In this document: in pieces, positions 1 through 9,089 of the stretch
Layout of the letters: every line of letters starts with the position of its first letter
Position numbering within the stretch: the first letter of the stretch is position 1
Source: Streptomyces sp. NBC_01341
GTDB lineage: Bacteria > Actinomycetota > Actinomycetes > Streptomycetales > Streptomycetaceae
Reading direction: 5' to 3'
Length of the DNA: 64,000 nucleotides
Assembly (NCBI RefSeq): GCF_035946055.1
Contig: NZ_CP108364.1
Location: 868,001 to 932,000, forward strand
Translations under genes and position numbers: made by a program
The notes under the pieces: model-generated
Database searches by the model: none
What the model was told of the DNA's origin: nothing
Seen by the model: the letters and a program-made list of their open reading frames with translations, nothing else

Positions 1-290
1 TCGGTCACCCCGTCCTCGGCCGTCAGCGGCCAGACGTCGGCGGCCGGCCCGGTGATGAGCAGCCCGAGACCCACCATCAGAGCGGCCTGGCAGACCGCCA
101 TCGAGGCGATGATGCCCACGGCCCGGCCGTTCCCCCCGGCGGTCTCCGGAGTCCGCCGTGAGCTCACGCCACCGGCCCGTCCGCCGGTCCGGGACGGCAG
201 GGATACGGCGCTGTCGGCGGGATACGAGGACGCGGCGGCGACGTGGGCGTCCGCGAGGGCTGCGGGTCTCTCCGGTATGTCGGTCGGCAT
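1..290 (-). CDS. Hypothetical membrane protein, N-terminal part only
   Basis: The gene runs off the left edge; 96 codons are visible. The visible part starts at an ATG (MPTDIPERPA), continues with a low-complexity hydrophilic stretch of about 55 residues, and then has one clear hydrophobic segment (about residues 58-81, GIIASMAVCQAALMVGLGLL) that looks like a membrane anchor. The family cannot be named because the rest of the protein lies outside the window. The start codon is uncertain, since only a weak gggaac lies upstream. I see nothing that ties it to the clavulanic acid genes. Confidence 0.4.
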   Translation of the reverse strand, partial: MPTDIPERPAALADAHVAAASSYPADSAVSLPSRTGGRAGGVSSRRTPETAGGNGRAVGIIASMAVCQAALMVGLGLLITGPAADVWPLTAEDGVT

Positions 291-673
291 GTCGTTCCCG
301 TCGTTCGGTGCCGCGTGGGCGAGTGGGTGCGGGGCTGTATCCCGGCGTCTCGCCGTCTGCCCGCTCCCGGCCTCTTGAGACCTGTCGTTCCGCGGCGGTC
401 CGCACCTGTGCCCCGGGGGCCGGCGATCCGGCCCCCGGTCGCACCGTCCTGGGATCGGCCATAAGCTGCCGGGGCCGAGGGGTCGCGGCCTCGATGGGGC
501 TGACCAGGCGTTCTTTTCCCCCGGCTGCCGTGGGCCGCCCGGGAGGGCGGAAGCCCGTCCGTGGGAAGACGGATCAATGACTCGCCCCCACGTGGGCAGG
601 AGAGCGGCGACGCCGCACGACCCGGCTACGGGCAACGGCGGACACGGCATACCTCAAGGGAAGGAGCGACCGG
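291..673. other. Intergenic region, no gene seen
   Basis: This gap separates the leftward membrane-protein gene from the rightward DUF5709 gene. Open frames exist on both strands but their translations are arginine/proline-rich, without domains or ribosome sites, which is typical of non-coding high-GC DNA. Promoters for the two divergent genes must lie here, but I could not pick a convincing -35/-10 pair. Confidence 0.4.
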
Positions 674-1123
674 ATGTCGGACGAAGGACGCGGTGACGAC
701 GTCTATCAGCCGGACGGGTCCGATGCGGACAACCGGCCGACGGACGAGCTCGATCCGGAGAACGTGCTCGACGAGCCCGACCTCGACGACGTACTGGACT
801 CGGGCTACTCCCCGCCCGAGAAGCCCCTGGGCGTGACCAAGTACGGCACGACCGACGAGGAGCAGCGGGAGGGCGAGTCCCTCGACCTGCGCCTCTCGCA
901 GGAGGAACCGGAGCCGGACCCGGTCCTGGAGGACGGGCCCGAGGACAACGGGCCTGAGGAGGACGACGCGGGGGACGAGCGTGCGGGACGCGTCGCCGAC
1001 GCGGACGAGGCGGACCAGCTGCGCAACAACAGGGTGATGGGCCGCGACGTCGGCATCGACGGTGGCGCCGCCTCCGCGGAGGAGGCGGCGGTGCACATCC
1101 AGGACGACGACCGCGGGATCTGA
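674..1123 (+). CDS. DUF5709 family acidic protein
   Basis: A 149-residue soluble protein, extremely rich in Asp and Glu, with no signal peptide or membrane segment. The N-terminal motif DELDPENVLDEPDLDDVLD, the central YSPPEKPLGVTKYGTT and the C-terminal EEAAVHIQDDDRG match my memory of the actinobacterial DUF5709 family, whose function is unknown. The ATG is preceded by ggaaggag at good spacing. A strong hairpin follows the stop codon, so the gene is probably monocistronic. It lies just outside the clavulanic acid cluster and probably marks its left border. Confidence 0.8.
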   Translation: MSDEGRGDDVYQPDGSDADNRPTDELDPENVLDEPDLDDVLDSGYSPPEKPLGVTKYGTTDEEQREGESLDLRLSQEEPEPDPVLEDGPEDNGPEEDDAGDERAGRVADADEADQLRNNRVMGRDVGIDGGAASAEEAAVHIQDDDRGI

Positions 1124-1139
1124 GGCGCGGAGCACGTCG

Positions 1140-1171
1140 GAGGCGGTACCGGACCTGTCCGGTACCGCCTC
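1140..1171 (+). terminator. Rho-independent-type terminator after the DUF5709 gene
   Basis: A perfect 14-bp inverted repeat (left arm 1140-1153 GAGGCGGTACCGGA, right arm 1158-1171) encloses the 4-nt loop CCTG and is followed by tctt. It begins 16 bp after the stop codon of the upstream gene and insulates it from gcaS. Confidence 0.85.
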
Positions 1172-1421
1172 TCTTCTGTACGGGCGCTTCACGGCGTCAT
1201 GGGCGGCCGGGGCCCGGCCGGCGCTTCGCGGCGTGGCGGGCCGCTCGCGCCACGGCCGGTGGCCTCGGCACCCCGCCCGGGCCCCGGCCTCCTATGCGCC
1301 TCGCCCGCCGCCTATGCGTCCTGCCGCCCGGGGCATGGCACGGCCGGCCCGGAGGCGGTTCAACTGATCCCCGAGAACCCGGAACCGGTCGATTGCACAT
1401 CACCCACACGGGAGGCGTCCG

Positions 1422-2711
1422 ATGACAACACCTCTGGCCGACTACGCGCGGTTCGCCGGGAAGCGGATCGCGATCGTCGAGCACATGCAGAACCACCCCT
1501 TCGTCCTGGGGCTGAAGCAGGCCCAGGAACACGGCCTCGAAGTGTGGCTGCTGACGGGCGACCGGTCCTGGTACACCCACGGACACGACTGGGACACCCA
1601 CCCGCTGGCCATCGTGGACCGGGTGATCGACGTCGACACCACGGATCTCGACGCGGTGCTCGCCGTCGTCACCGGCGAGGACGGGGCGCCTCTGGTGGAC
1701 GGCATCACGTCGTTCTCCGACTACCACACCGAACTCGCGGCCCTGGCCGCCGGCCGCCTCGGCCTGCCCGGTCCCGACCCGGCCGCCGTGCGCACCGCCA
1801 ACATCAAGGACCAGCTGCGGATCGCGCTCGGTGACCAGCCGTTCAACATCCCCCACGTGCTGGTCGGCCACCGGAGCCAGCTCGACGAGGCGGCCCGCCG
1901 CCTCGGGTTCCCGATGATCGCCAAACCCCCTGCGGAGGCCATCAGTTACGGGGTCCGCAGGGTCGACGACATGGCTGGTCTGGTCGAGGCGTGGGAGGAC
2001 CTCTCCACCGTCCGGCACAGCCTGCGCGGCCAGCCCCGCAGCGGTGACGTGCTGCTGGAGCAGTACGTCGAGGGGGTGGAGGTCAGCGTCGAGACGATGA
2101 CCGTGGACGGGCACACCCATGTCTTCGGCGTGACGTCCAAGGACCTCTTCGGCGACCCCGCCTACATCGAGTGCGGGCACACCTTCCCGGTGCCGCTGTC
2201 CGACGACGAGCGCGACGAGCTGTACCACGTGGTCCGCACGACCCTGGAGATGATCGGTTACCGGCACGGTCCCTGCCACACCGAGGTCCGGCGCACCGAG
2301 TCCGGCTGGCGGATCATCGAGGCAAACCCCCGTACCCCGTCGAGCTGTATGACGATGCTGGTCACCGACGTCACCGGCCGCAGCCCCATCCTCGACGCCT
2401 GGCTGCTCACCATCGGGGTCACCCCTCCGATCGAGCCCGTCGTCCACCGAGGTGGCGCAGCCGTCCGCATGATCTATCCGTCCCGGCGCGGGACGCTGGC
2501 CCGCATCGACGGGCTGGAGGCCGCGGAGGCCGTGGAGAACGTCCAGGTGCTGCTGCACGTCGAGAAGGGCGACCACCTGCTCCAGCGCATGGACAACTCC
2601 TCCTGCGTGGGCTTCACCTACTGCAACGGACCCGACCGGGTGGCCGCCCAGGAGCTCGCGGACAAGGCCGCGGCCCTGCTCGACTTCGTCGTCGAGGAAG
2701 ACCTCCGGTGA
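1422..2711 (+). CDS. gcaS: ATP-grasp ligase, N-glycyl-clavaminic acid synthetase (GcaS/ORF17)
   Basis: A 429-residue ATP-grasp enzyme. In the clavulanic acid pathway the ORF17 product ligates glycine to clavaminic acid using ATP, the first step committed to clavulanic acid rather than the 5S clavams. Visible features are an N-terminal Rossmann-like pre-ATP-grasp segment (about residues 1-110), the ATP-binding lysine region FPMIAKPPAEA (about 165-175), the hinge LLEQYVEGVEVSVE (about 208-221), and the metal-binding HTEVRRTE...IIEANPR motif (about 287-306). The ATG at 1422 follows a gggagg site. It is the first gene of a four-gene operon and its stop overlaps the next start by 4 nt (GTGA). The assignment rests on family plus cluster context. 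Confidence 0.88.
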   Translation: MTTPLADYARFAGKRIAIVEHMQNHPFVLGLKQAQEHGLEVWLLTGDRSWYTHGHDWDTHPLAIVDRVIDVDTTDLDAVLAVVTGEDGAPLVDGITSFSDYHTELAALAAGRLGLPGPDPAAVRTANIKDQLRIALGDQPFNIPHVLVGHRSQLDEAARRLGFPMIAKPPAEAISYGVRRVDDMAGLVEAWEDLSTVRHSLRGQPRSGDVLLEQYVEGVEVSVETMTVDGHTHVFGVTSKDLFGDPAYIECGHTFPVPLSDDERDELYHVVRTTLEMIGYRHGPCHTEVRRTESGWRIIEANPRTPSSCMTMLVTDVTGRSPILDAWLLTIGVTPPIEPVVHRGGAAVRMIYPSRRGTLARIDGLEAAEAVENVQVLLHVEKGDHLLQRMDNSSCVGFTYCNGPDRVAAQELADKAAALLDFVVEEDLR

Positions 2712-3871
2712 GCCCGTATACCGAGGGCCGGGACGGTGTGCGGGCGGTCGCGGGCGCGGCGGGGCTGAAGGCGGCCGGCTGGGACTCGCTGCTGGGGGCG
2801 GAGGACTTCTTCCAGACCCCCCGGTGGCTCACCGTGCAGGAGCACAACTCCGGTACGGCGATGGACTTCCTGGTACGTGAACGGGGCGGCGTCCCCGTCG
2901 CCGGGCTGGTGACCGCCTGGGCCGACACGTCCGTGGCCTGGCTGCTCGCCCGGCCGGACGCGATGCTGAAGCGCGCCCTGGAGCAGGACGTTCCCGAGGC
3001 GGCCACCGTGCTGCGTGAGGTCGCCGGGGGCGACCCGGACAGTCTGCTGCCCTCCCTGGTCTGCGGTGGTCGGCACCTGGGCCGCACCCGGACACTCGCT
3101 TCGGCCGCAGCCACCGAGGAGGACGTCGCCGCCCTGGTGGAGAGGGCCGAGGCGATGGCGGCGGACCGCGGAGCGGCCACCGTCTGCTTCCCGCACGTGG
3201 ACGTGCGCGACACGTCCCTGGTAGCGCTGCTGGAGAGCCGCGGCTATCACCACCATCCCTCGGACCACTACGCCTGGCTGGACATCCCGCAGGGCGGCTT
3301 CGAGCAGTTCGTCGAGGAGATGAGCGCCCACCGCCGCCGCCGGGTGCGCCTGGAGCGCCGGGCACTGGCCGAGGCGGGGGTCGAGGTGACCGTCGAGCCG
3401 CTGACTCAGGAGCTCTGCCCCCGCCTCGGGCAGCTCGACGCCAACCTCCTGCGCAAGTACGGCAACCCGGCGAGTGACGAGGGCTCGGCCCGGATGATCG
3501 GCCGGATCGCCGAGATCATGGGCGACGACGTCCTGGTGTCGGTGGCCCGGCAGCAGGACACCGTCATCGGCTTCGGCATGGTGCTGCGCTCGCGGGCCCG
3601 CGGGGAGGAGCAGTGGTACGGCCACCGCGCCGGGTTCGACTACGAGGCCCAGGGCAAGCTGCCGCTCTACTACGACGTCCTGTACTACGAGGTGCTGGAC
3701 GCCGCCGCGAAGGAGGGCGCCACCGTCCTGCACGCCGGGATCGGCAGCGTCAAGGCCAAGCTGGCCCGGGGCTGCCGGGTCAGTGAGCAGCGTTCCTACC
3801 TGCTGCCGCTGCCCCGTACCGAAGACACCGCGGGCTCGCTCGCCGAGGACCGGGAGACGACCACACGATGA
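2708..3871 (+). CDS. orf16: Clavulanic acid cluster ORF16-like protein, GNAT/FemAB-like fold
   Basis: A 387-residue soluble protein whose function is not known to me. It occupies the ORF16 slot between gcaS and oppA2. The C-terminal half (about residues 200-360: DIPQGGFEQFVEEMSAHRRR, LDANLLRKYG, GKLPLYYDVLYYEVLDAA) resembles the peptidoglycan-bridge/DUF482 acyltransferase-like group, a double-GNAT fold related to FemAB. That suggests aminoacyl or acyl transfer. I chose GTG at 2708 because it overlaps the gcaS stop as GTGA, the coupling used throughout this operon. An in-frame open stretch continues upstream inside gcaS but is only a shadow. The stop overlaps oppA2 by ATGA. Confidence 0.8.
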   Translation: MSPYTEGRDGVRAVAGAAGLKAAGWDSLLGAEDFFQTPRWLTVQEHNSGTAMDFLVRERGGVPVAGLVTAWADTSVAWLLARPDAMLKRALEQDVPEAATVLREVAGGDPDSLLPSLVCGGRHLGRTRTLASAAATEEDVAALVERAEAMAADRGAATVCFPHVDVRDTSLVALLESRGYHHHPSDHYAWLDIPQGGFEQFVEEMSAHRRRRVRLERRALAEAGVEVTVEPLTQELCPRLGQLDANLLRKYGNPASDEGSARMIGRIAEIMGDDVLVSVARQQDTVIGFGMVLRSRARGEEQWYGHRAGFDYEAQGKLPLYYDVLYYEVLDAAAKEGATVLHAGIGSVKAKLARGCRVSEQRSYLLPLPRTEDTAGSLAEDRETTTR

Positions 3872-5574
3872 GTTCCGCCACCGGCTCCATGGAGGGCGGC
3901 GGCTGGAACGCCGCCGTCGGAGCGCGTGTCAATCCCTCGGACCGGCGCGGGGGCACCCTGCGGCTGGTCTCCTCCGCCGACGTCGACTCCCTCGACCCGG
4001 CGCGGACCTACTACGTCTGGGTGTGGCTGCTGCAACGGCTGATGAACCGCACCTTGATGGCCTATCCCACCGATCCGGGGCCCGCCGGCCTGGTGCCCGT
4101 ACCCGACCTCGCCGAGGCACCCGGCGTGGCGAGCGACGGCAACCGGACCTGGACCTACCGGCTCCGGGAGGGCGTCCGCTTCGACGACGGCACGCCGGTG
4201 ACGTCGGCGGACGTACGCTACGCCGTGCAGCGGATATTCGCGCAGGACGTGCTCCCCGGCGGCCCGACGTATCTGGTGCCGCTGCTGGACGACCCGGACC
4301 GCCCGTACGCCGGGCCCTACCGGGACGGTGGTGACGACGGCCTGCCCGCCGTGCTCACCCCCGACGCGCGCACGATCGTGTTCCGGCTGCGCACCCCGTT
4401 CTCCGATTTCGACCACCTGATGGCGCAGCCGTGCGTCTCCCCCGTGCCACGGGAGGCGGACACCGGTGCGCGCTACGGCGACGACCCGCGCTGCACCGGC
4501 CCCTACCGGGTCGCCGAACACGTGCCGGGCAGCAGGCTCCTGCTGGAACGCAACCCGTGCTGGGACCGGGCGACCGACCCGGTGCGGCCGGCACTCCCGG
4601 ACCTGGTGGACGTCACCATCGGGCTCGGCCTCGACGACATGGACGAGCGCCTGACAGCCGGGGAGTTCGACATCAACCTGGAGGGCCGCGGCCTTCAGCA
4701 CGCGGCCCAGGGCCGCCTGGCGGACGACCCGGTGCTGCGCTCGCGCACCGACAACCCGAAGACCAGCTTCCTGCACTTCGTCTCGCTCCAGCCGCACATC
4801 CCGCCGTTCGACAATGTGCACGTGCGGCGCGCCGTGCACTACGCGGCCGACAAGATCCTGCTCCAGGAGGCCCGCGGCGGCCCGGTCACCGGGGGCGATC
4901 TGACCACCGCGCTGTTCCCTCCGAAGCTCCCCGCCCACCAGCCGCTGGACCGCTATCCGACCGGCCCCGACCTGCGTGGGGACCTCGACGCCGCACGCGC
5001 CGAACTGCGAGCCGCCGGGCTGCCCGACGGCTTCGACGCCGTCATCGGCACCCAGCGCGGCAAGTTCCGGCTGGTCGCCGACGCGGTCGTCGAGTCCCTC
5101 GCCCGGGTCGGTATCCGGCTGACCGTCAAGGAACTCGACGTCGCGACCTACTTCAGCCAGGGCGCGGGCTCGCCGGAGACGGTCCGCAAGCACGGGCTCG
5201 GCCTGATCGTCACCGACTGGGGCGCCGATTTCCCCACCGAGTACGGCTTCCTGGCCCCTCTGGTGGACGGCCGGCTGATCCGCCCCGGCGGCGGCAACTG
5301 GAACATCGCCGAGCTCGACGACCCGAAGGTCAACGAGCTGATCGACACCGGGCTGCACACCGCCGCCCCGGGCGCCCGTGCCGAGCTGTGGCGCGAGGTG
5401 GAGCGCCGGGTCATGGACCACGCGGTCATCCTCCCGCTGGTCCACGACAAGACCCTGCACTACCGGGGCCCCCGCACGACCAACGTGTATGTCCACCCCG
5501 CCTTCGGCCTGTACGACATCCAGGCCATGGGCGTGACCGATACCCGCACCGACCGGGAGAACGACACCGTATGA
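3868..5574 (+). CDS. oppA2: Oligopeptide-binding-like protein OppA2 (SBP family 5)
   Basis: A 568-residue family 5 extracellular solute-binding fold, the ORF15/OppA2 counterpart of the clavulanic acid cluster. Family signatures are GGTLRLVSSADVDSLDPA near the N-terminus, the SDGNRTWTYRLREGVRFDDG region, and the late segment GADFPTEYGF. In S. clavuligerus both oppA genes are needed for clavulanic acid but their biochemical role is unclear. The N-terminus is hydrophilic, with no Sec/Tat signal and no lipobox Cys, and the start is fixed by a 4-nt ATGA overlap with orf16. No ABC permease or ATPase gene lies nearby. A cytoplasmic binding or enzymatic role is therefore a fair inference. It is paralogous to the protein at 13004-14665. 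Confidence 0.88.
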   Translation: MSSATGSMEGGGWNAAVGARVNPSDRRGGTLRLVSSADVDSLDPARTYYVWVWLLQRLMNRTLMAYPTDPGPAGLVPVPDLAEAPGVASDGNRTWTYRLREGVRFDDGTPVTSADVRYAVQRIFAQDVLPGGPTYLVPLLDDPDRPYAGPYRDGGDDGLPAVLTPDARTIVFRLRTPFSDFDHLMAQPCVSPVPREADTGARYGDDPRCTGPYRVAEHVPGSRLLLERNPCWDRATDPVRPALPDLVDVTIGLGLDDMDERLTAGEFDINLEGRGLQHAAQGRLADDPVLRSRTDNPKTSFLHFVSLQPHIPPFDNVHVRRAVHYAADKILLQEARGGPVTGGDLTTALFPPKLPAHQPLDRYPTGPDLRGDLDAARAELRAAGLPDGFDAVIGTQRGKFRLVADAVVESLARVGIRLTVKELDVATYFSQGAGSPETVRKHGLGLIVTDWGADFPTEYGFLAPLVDGRLIRPGGGNWNIAELDDPKVNELIDTGLHTAAPGARAELWREVERRVMDHAVILPLVHDKTLHYRGPRTTNVYVHPAFGLYDIQAMGVTDTRTDRENDTV

Positions 5575-6602
5575 ACTACGCAGCAGCGGACCTCCGCTTC
5601 GTCCCGCTGGACGCCGGCGACCCGGCCACCTCGGACGCCTGGCTCCGGCTGACCACGGACAGCGCCGAGGACGTCCCGCTGTCCGCCGCCCCGCCCTGCG
5701 CGGCGGACCTGACCGGTTCGGTGCGCTTCGCACCGCCGGACACCTCTCTGGCCGGCGAGGTCGCCTTCCTGGACGGGCAGGCGGTCGGCGCGCTCCGGCT
5801 CGTGCTTCCCGACGGGGCACCGGTCGCCGTCGTCGACCAGTTGCTGACCGCGCCGAAGGAGCGCCGCCAGGGAATCGGGACCGCCCTGTTCCGGCGGGCA
5901 CGCGCGCTGGCCGGGCAGCACGGCCGCACCCTGCTGGTGGGGGATGTGGTCGAGGCGCTGCCGGAAGGGCCCGTACGGCACGCGGGCCCCGCCGCGTTCG
6001 CCACCTCGCTGGGCGCCACCCGGTCAGGGGGCCCCGAGGGCGTCCACCAGTGGCTCGACCTGGACCGGCACGACCCGTCGGCCGGCGGCATCCCCGAAGT
6101 CCCGGCGGGTTACCGGCTCCAGCGGTGGGGGACCGTCACACCCGACGGGTTCGCGATCGCCGTGTCCGAGCTCGGCCAGTCGCTGGGCGAGAGCATGCCG
6201 GAGACCTGGGGCGAGGGGCCCGATGCGGTCCGCACGAGCCATGTGCGGCGCTACGAGCGGATGCGGGTGGGCCGTGGACGACGCGCCTACCACGTGGGCG
6301 CGGTCCACGAGGAGACCGGTGAACTCGCCGGCTTCACCAGCGCCTCCAAGACGACAGGCAACCCCCGGCACCTGCTCCAGGGCATGACGGTGGTGGCCAG
6401 AGGGCACCGCGGTCACGGCCTGGGACTGCTGCTCAAGCTCGCGAACCTCGTCCATGTGCGCGAGTACGAGCCCCGGGTGCGGCTGATCGAGACGGCCAAC
6501 GCCGACGACAACCACCCGATGATCGCCCTCAACCGGGCGATGGGCTTCGTCCCTCAGGAGCGCTTGGTCTCCTGGGAGGCGCCGGTCGCCCCGGCGGGCT
6601 GA
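5571..6602 (+). CDS. orf14: Tandem GNAT acetyltransferase, clavulanic acid ORF14
   Basis: A 343-residue protein with two GNAT modules. The first (about residues 60-150) carries QLLTAPKERRQGIGTALFRRA, a canonical acetyl-CoA pyrophosphate loop (R/Q-x-x-G-x-G/A). The second (about 225-335) carries GMTVVARGHRGHGLGLLLKL. The position directly after oppA2, with an ATGA overlap, and the length match ORF14 of the clavulanic acid cluster. ORF14 binds acetyl-CoA, but its true substrate is unsettled as far as I know. It is the last gene of the gcaS-orf16-oppA2-orf14 operon. Its final 49 bp run antisense to the 3' end of orf13. Confidence 0.88.
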   Translation: MNYAAADLRFVPLDAGDPATSDAWLRLTTDSAEDVPLSAAPPCAADLTGSVRFAPPDTSLAGEVAFLDGQAVGALRLVLPDGAPVAVVDQLLTAPKERRQGIGTALFRRARALAGQHGRTLLVGDVVEALPEGPVRHAGPAAFATSLGATRSGGPEGVHQWLDLDRHDPSAGGIPEVPAGYRLQRWGTVTPDGFAIAVSELGQSLGESMPETWGEGPDAVRTSHVRRYERMRVGRGRRAYHVGAVHEETGELAGFTSASKTTGNPRHLLQGMTVVARGHRGHGLGLLLKLANLVHVREYEPRVRLIETANADDNHPMIALNRAMGFVPQERLVSWEAPVAPAG

Positions 6603-7540
6603 CCGCCCGGCGGCCGCCCTCCGCCCTCCGGGAGGCGGGGGGCGGCCGCCGTGTCGTCGCGTGCCCGCAGGAAGCGCGGCAGCCAGCCCGTGCCGAGCAG
6701 AACCCCGGCGACCACGGCCGTCCCGCCCGCCACGGCCCATCCGGTGGGCCGCTCGTGCAGCGCCAGCCACGCGCCGGCCATGCCGACCACGGGCACCAGC
6801 ATCGAGAACGGCGCGACCACACCCGCCGGGTAGCGCTTGAGCAGGGCCGTCCAGATCCCTGAGCCCACGACGCTGCCCAGCACCGCGATGTAGACGAGTG
6901 CGACCAGGCCCGGCCAGCCCTCCGGACCGAAGGCCGACCCCAGGGCGCGCCACCCCGTCGCGGGCCCCTCCATCACCGCGGACAGCGCGAGCAGGGGGAG
7001 CGGCGGGACCACCGCCATCCACAGAGCGAAACGCAGGGGGTACTCCGGCCTCGCCTGCCGGCTGGCCAGGTTGCCGACCGCCCAGCCGAGCGCGGCGAGC
7101 ACGGTCAGCACCAGGGGCAGCAGTGGCGCCGTACGCGCCCGGTCCACCGCGATCACGGCCATGCCCAGCACCGCCAGCCCGATGCCGGCCAGCTGCCGTA
7201 CGGTGACGCGCTCGCGCAGCAGCAGCGCCCCTAGCAGCACGGTGAACGGCGCCGAGGCCTGCACCACGACGGAGGCCAGCCCCGAGGGCATGCCCTGCTC
7301 GATGGCGAGGAACAGAAGCCCGAACTGGGCGACTCCGAAGCCGAGTCCGTATCCGAGGAGCCAGCGCAGGCGCACCGCGGGGCGGGGCACGAAGAGGACC
7401 ACCGGGACCGCGAGCACCAGGTAGCGCAGCGCTGCCAGGAAGAACGGCGGGAAGTGGTCGAGGCCGACCCGTACCGCGAGGAAGTTCAGCCCCCAGAGCA
7501 CGGCCACCAGGACGGCCAGCGAGCGGTCCCGGGCGGTCAC
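6554..7540 (-). CDS. orf13: EamA-type membrane transporter, clavulanic acid ORF13
   Basis: A 328-residue integral membrane protein with about ten hydrophobic segments arranged as two EamA (DMT superfamily) halves: [13 protein letters not shown] near the N-terminus and [14 protein letters not shown] and [19 protein letters not shown] in the second half. EamA proteins export metabolites. The position next to orf12 matches ORF13, so export of clavulanic acid or an intermediate is a reasonable inference, not demonstrated here. GTG at 7540 is chosen because it overlaps the orf12 stop as GTGA. The hydrophilic C-terminal tail (about 35 residues) is encoded across the terminator hairpin of orf14 and overlaps orf14 antisense. 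Confidence 0.85.
   Translation of the reverse strand: MTARDRSLAVLVAVLWGLNFLAVRVGLDHFPPFFLAALRYLVLAVPVVLFVPRPAVRLRWLLGYGLGFGVAQFGLLFLAIEQGMPSGLASVVVQASAPFTVLLGALLLRERVTVRQLAGIGLAVLGMAVIAVDRARTAPLLPLVLTVLAALGWAVGNLASRQARPEYPLRFALWMAVVPPLPLLALSAVMEGPATGWRALGSAFGPEGWPGLVALVYIAVLGSVVGSGIWTALLKRYPAGVVAPFSMLVPVVGMAGAWLALHERPTGWAVAGGTAVVAGVLLGTGWLPRFLRARDDTAAAPRLPEGGGRPPGGQPAGATGASQETKRS
6609..6652 (+). terminator. GC-rich hairpin inside the 3' end of orf13, terminator for orf14
   Basis: Arms 6609-6630 and 6631-6652 form an imperfect inverted repeat; its outer 15 bp (CGGCGGCCGCCCTCC and complement) has a single mismatch. It starts 6 bp after the orf14 stop codon. The same DNA encodes part of the ORF13 C-terminal tail on the other strand, so the two converging transcription units share it. 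Confidence 0.6.
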
Positions 7541-8844
7541 CGGGTGGTACCGCCGAGCAGGCCGGATCCGATGACGCGGGCGCCCATGCCCCTCAGGAAC
7601 TGTCCGTCGCCGATGAGCTTCTGGTCGTCGGCGCACTGCTGGAGCACCAGCGTGTGGCGTACGCCCTCGGGGTCCTCCAGCAGCCAGCAGAACATCATGA
7701 CGCCGGGGCACGAACCGCCCTTGAACACCACCCGCGGCCAGCGTGCGGAGTCGACGGGGACCCCGGGATAGGCCGTCAGGATGTCGTCGACGACACCGCT
7801 CGTGTCCCGTGCCGCGTCGTCGGCCAGGGCGCCCAGCACCCGTGTCACGTCCCAGGCGCTCATGTGCCAGTCCAGGCCCTGCTGGTGCACGGTGGGGCCG
7901 AGGTCCGACCCGCTTACGGTCATCGGGCCGTCGATCCGCTCCAGCAGTCGCCGGCGGCCGTCCTCGTCCGCGGTGGCCCACTCGGCCCGCAGCCCGGGGT
8001 CGCCCCAGCCGATCTCGAAGACCTCATGGCTCGTCAGGAACGGCCGCAGCAGCGAAGGATCACTGTGCCCGCCCTCCACCACGGCCCGCTCCACCGCGTC
8101 CCGTCCCAGCAGGTCCTGGATCAGGTCGGCGGCCGTGTTGTCGCTCATCGCGATCATCTTGTACGCGGTCTCACGGACTGCGACCCGGGTGCCGTCCGGG
8201 AGTTCCTGCATGTCCCCGGTGGGCAGACTCCGCAGGGCCGGGGTGACCGTCACCTCGTCGTCCCACCGCACGGCGCCCGCGGTGACCGCCTGTGCCAGCG
8301 CCCGCATGAGATACAGCTTGTACGACGAGCCGTTGGGCATCGGCCGGTCCGCGTCCTTGGCGTAGAGCGTCCCGGTGACCCCGTCCTCCTCACGGGTCAC
8401 CAGCGCCGACCAGGTCACACCCGGCTGCTCCAGCGCCCGCGCCAGGTCGTCCCATGCGCGTACCGGGGGTGTGACGATCTCCGGTCCGAGGTGCAGGACG
8501 CGTATCAGCCCGGTGGAGTCGAGGGTCAGCGACAGGGTCGAGCGGACTCCCGCCGGACCCTCCAGGGTGACCCACGACTTGTGTGCCACCGGCTGGTAGT
8601 CGGTGACGGTGAACGGGCCGAGACCCCGCCACCGTTCGACCGTCGCGGCGAAGCCCTGCGGATGCCGGGCGAGGAAGACGGGGACGAAAGTCCCGGACAG
8701 GTCCTCCTCCCGGGGTGCCGCTGGGCCGGTGAGCAGCTCCACCGCCCAGCGGGTGCGGCGCCCGAGCGGGGTGTCGTCCCCGTCGAGCACGGCCTGCGCG
8801 TCCGGGTGGACGGAGGCGTCGGAACCGGGCAGATCGATCATCAT
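7537..8844 (-). CDS. orf12: Serine beta-lactamase/esterase-like protein, clavulanic acid ORF12
   Basis: A 435-residue two-domain protein: an N-terminal steroid-isomerase-like half and a C-terminal class A beta-lactamase-like half. Starting at the ATG at 8844 puts the nucleophile motif Ser-x-x-Lys at S173-K176 (SSYK), the SDN loop at S234-N236 and the third motif Lys-Gly-Gly at K375. These are the numbers I remember for S. clavuligerus ORF12, which supports this start. ORF12 is essential for clavulanic acid and is thought to act in the late clavaminate-to-clavaldehyde steps; it has weak cephalosporin esterase activity. A second in-frame ATG lies one codon later. The stop overlaps orf13 (GTGA), and fd lies 32 bp upstream. 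Confidence 0.93.
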   Translation of the reverse strand: MMIDLPGSDASVHPDAQAVLDGDDTPLGRRTRWAVELLTGPAAPREEDLSGTFVPVFLARHPQGFAATVERWRGLGPFTVTDYQPVAHKSWVTLEGPAGVRSTLSLTLDSTGLIRVLHLGPEIVTPPVRAWDDLARALEQPGVTWSALVTREEDGVTGTLYAKDADRPMPNGSSYKLYLMRALAQAVTAGAVRWDDEVTVTPALRSLPTGDMQELPDGTRVAVRETAYKMIAMSDNTAADLIQDLLGRDAVERAVVEGGHSDPSLLRPFLTSHEVFEIGWGDPGLRAEWATADEDGRRRLLERIDGPMTVSGSDLGPTVHQQGLDWHMSAWDVTRVLGALADDAARDTSGVVDDILTAYPGVPVDSARWPRVVFKGGSCPGVMMFCWLLEDPEGVRHTLVLQQCADDQKLIGDGQFLRGMGARVIGSGLLGGTTR

Positions 8845-8876
8845 CGCTCCTCGACGGCCGTTGCCGGCCGCTGGTG

Positions 8877-9089
8877 TCAGTCCTCGGTGACTGTGATGGC
8901 CGTGCAGGGGCAGAGCTCGGCGCACAGCCGGACCGTGTCGTGCAGTTCGGGCGGCGGTTCGGCTGTGAGCAGGACCACGGTGCCGGTGTCCGGGTCCTGG
9001 TCGAAGACCAGCGGCTCGGTCGCCGCGCACCGGCCCATCGCGCAGCAGGCGTCCGTGTCCACGGCCACGGTCAGCCGGCCGGCGCTCAC
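8877..9089 (-). CDS. fd: 3Fe-4S ferredoxin of the clavulanic acid cluster
   Basis: A 70-residue acidic ferredoxin. The cluster-binding cysteines are visible in DACCAMGRC near the N-terminus and in [11 protein letters not shown] near the C-terminus, the pattern of bacterial 3Fe-4S ferredoxins that pass electrons to P450s. The GTG start at 9089 overlaps the cyp stop codon by 4 nt, so the two proteins are coupled in translation and presumably form one redox pair. This matches the cyp-fd (ORF10-ORF11) arrangement. No ferredoxin reductase gene is nearby, so a housekeeping reductase is inferred. Confidence 0.92.
   Translation of the reverse strand: MSAGRLTVAVDTDACCAMGRCAATEPLVFDQDPDTGTVVLLTAEPPPELHDTVRLCAELCPCTAITVTED

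Noticed and set aside
2171..2707. Upstream in-frame extension of the orf16 reading frame
   Set aside because: It lies inside gcaS in another frame and is Arg/Pro-rich; the GTGA-coupled start at 2708 explains the gene.
3796..5901. Very long minus-strand open frame (about 700 codons) opposite oppA2
   Set aside because: It is the antisense shadow of oppA2 and orf14 in GC-rich DNA; the translation is Gly/Val/Asp/Gln-rich with no domain, whereas the plus-strand frame has full SBP family 5 signatures.
7541..7981. Upstream extension of the orf13 frame
   Set aside because: It overlaps orf12 antisense-free but out of frame, is Arg-rich, and lacks membrane helices; GTG at 7540 overlapping the orf12 stop is the operon-typical start.
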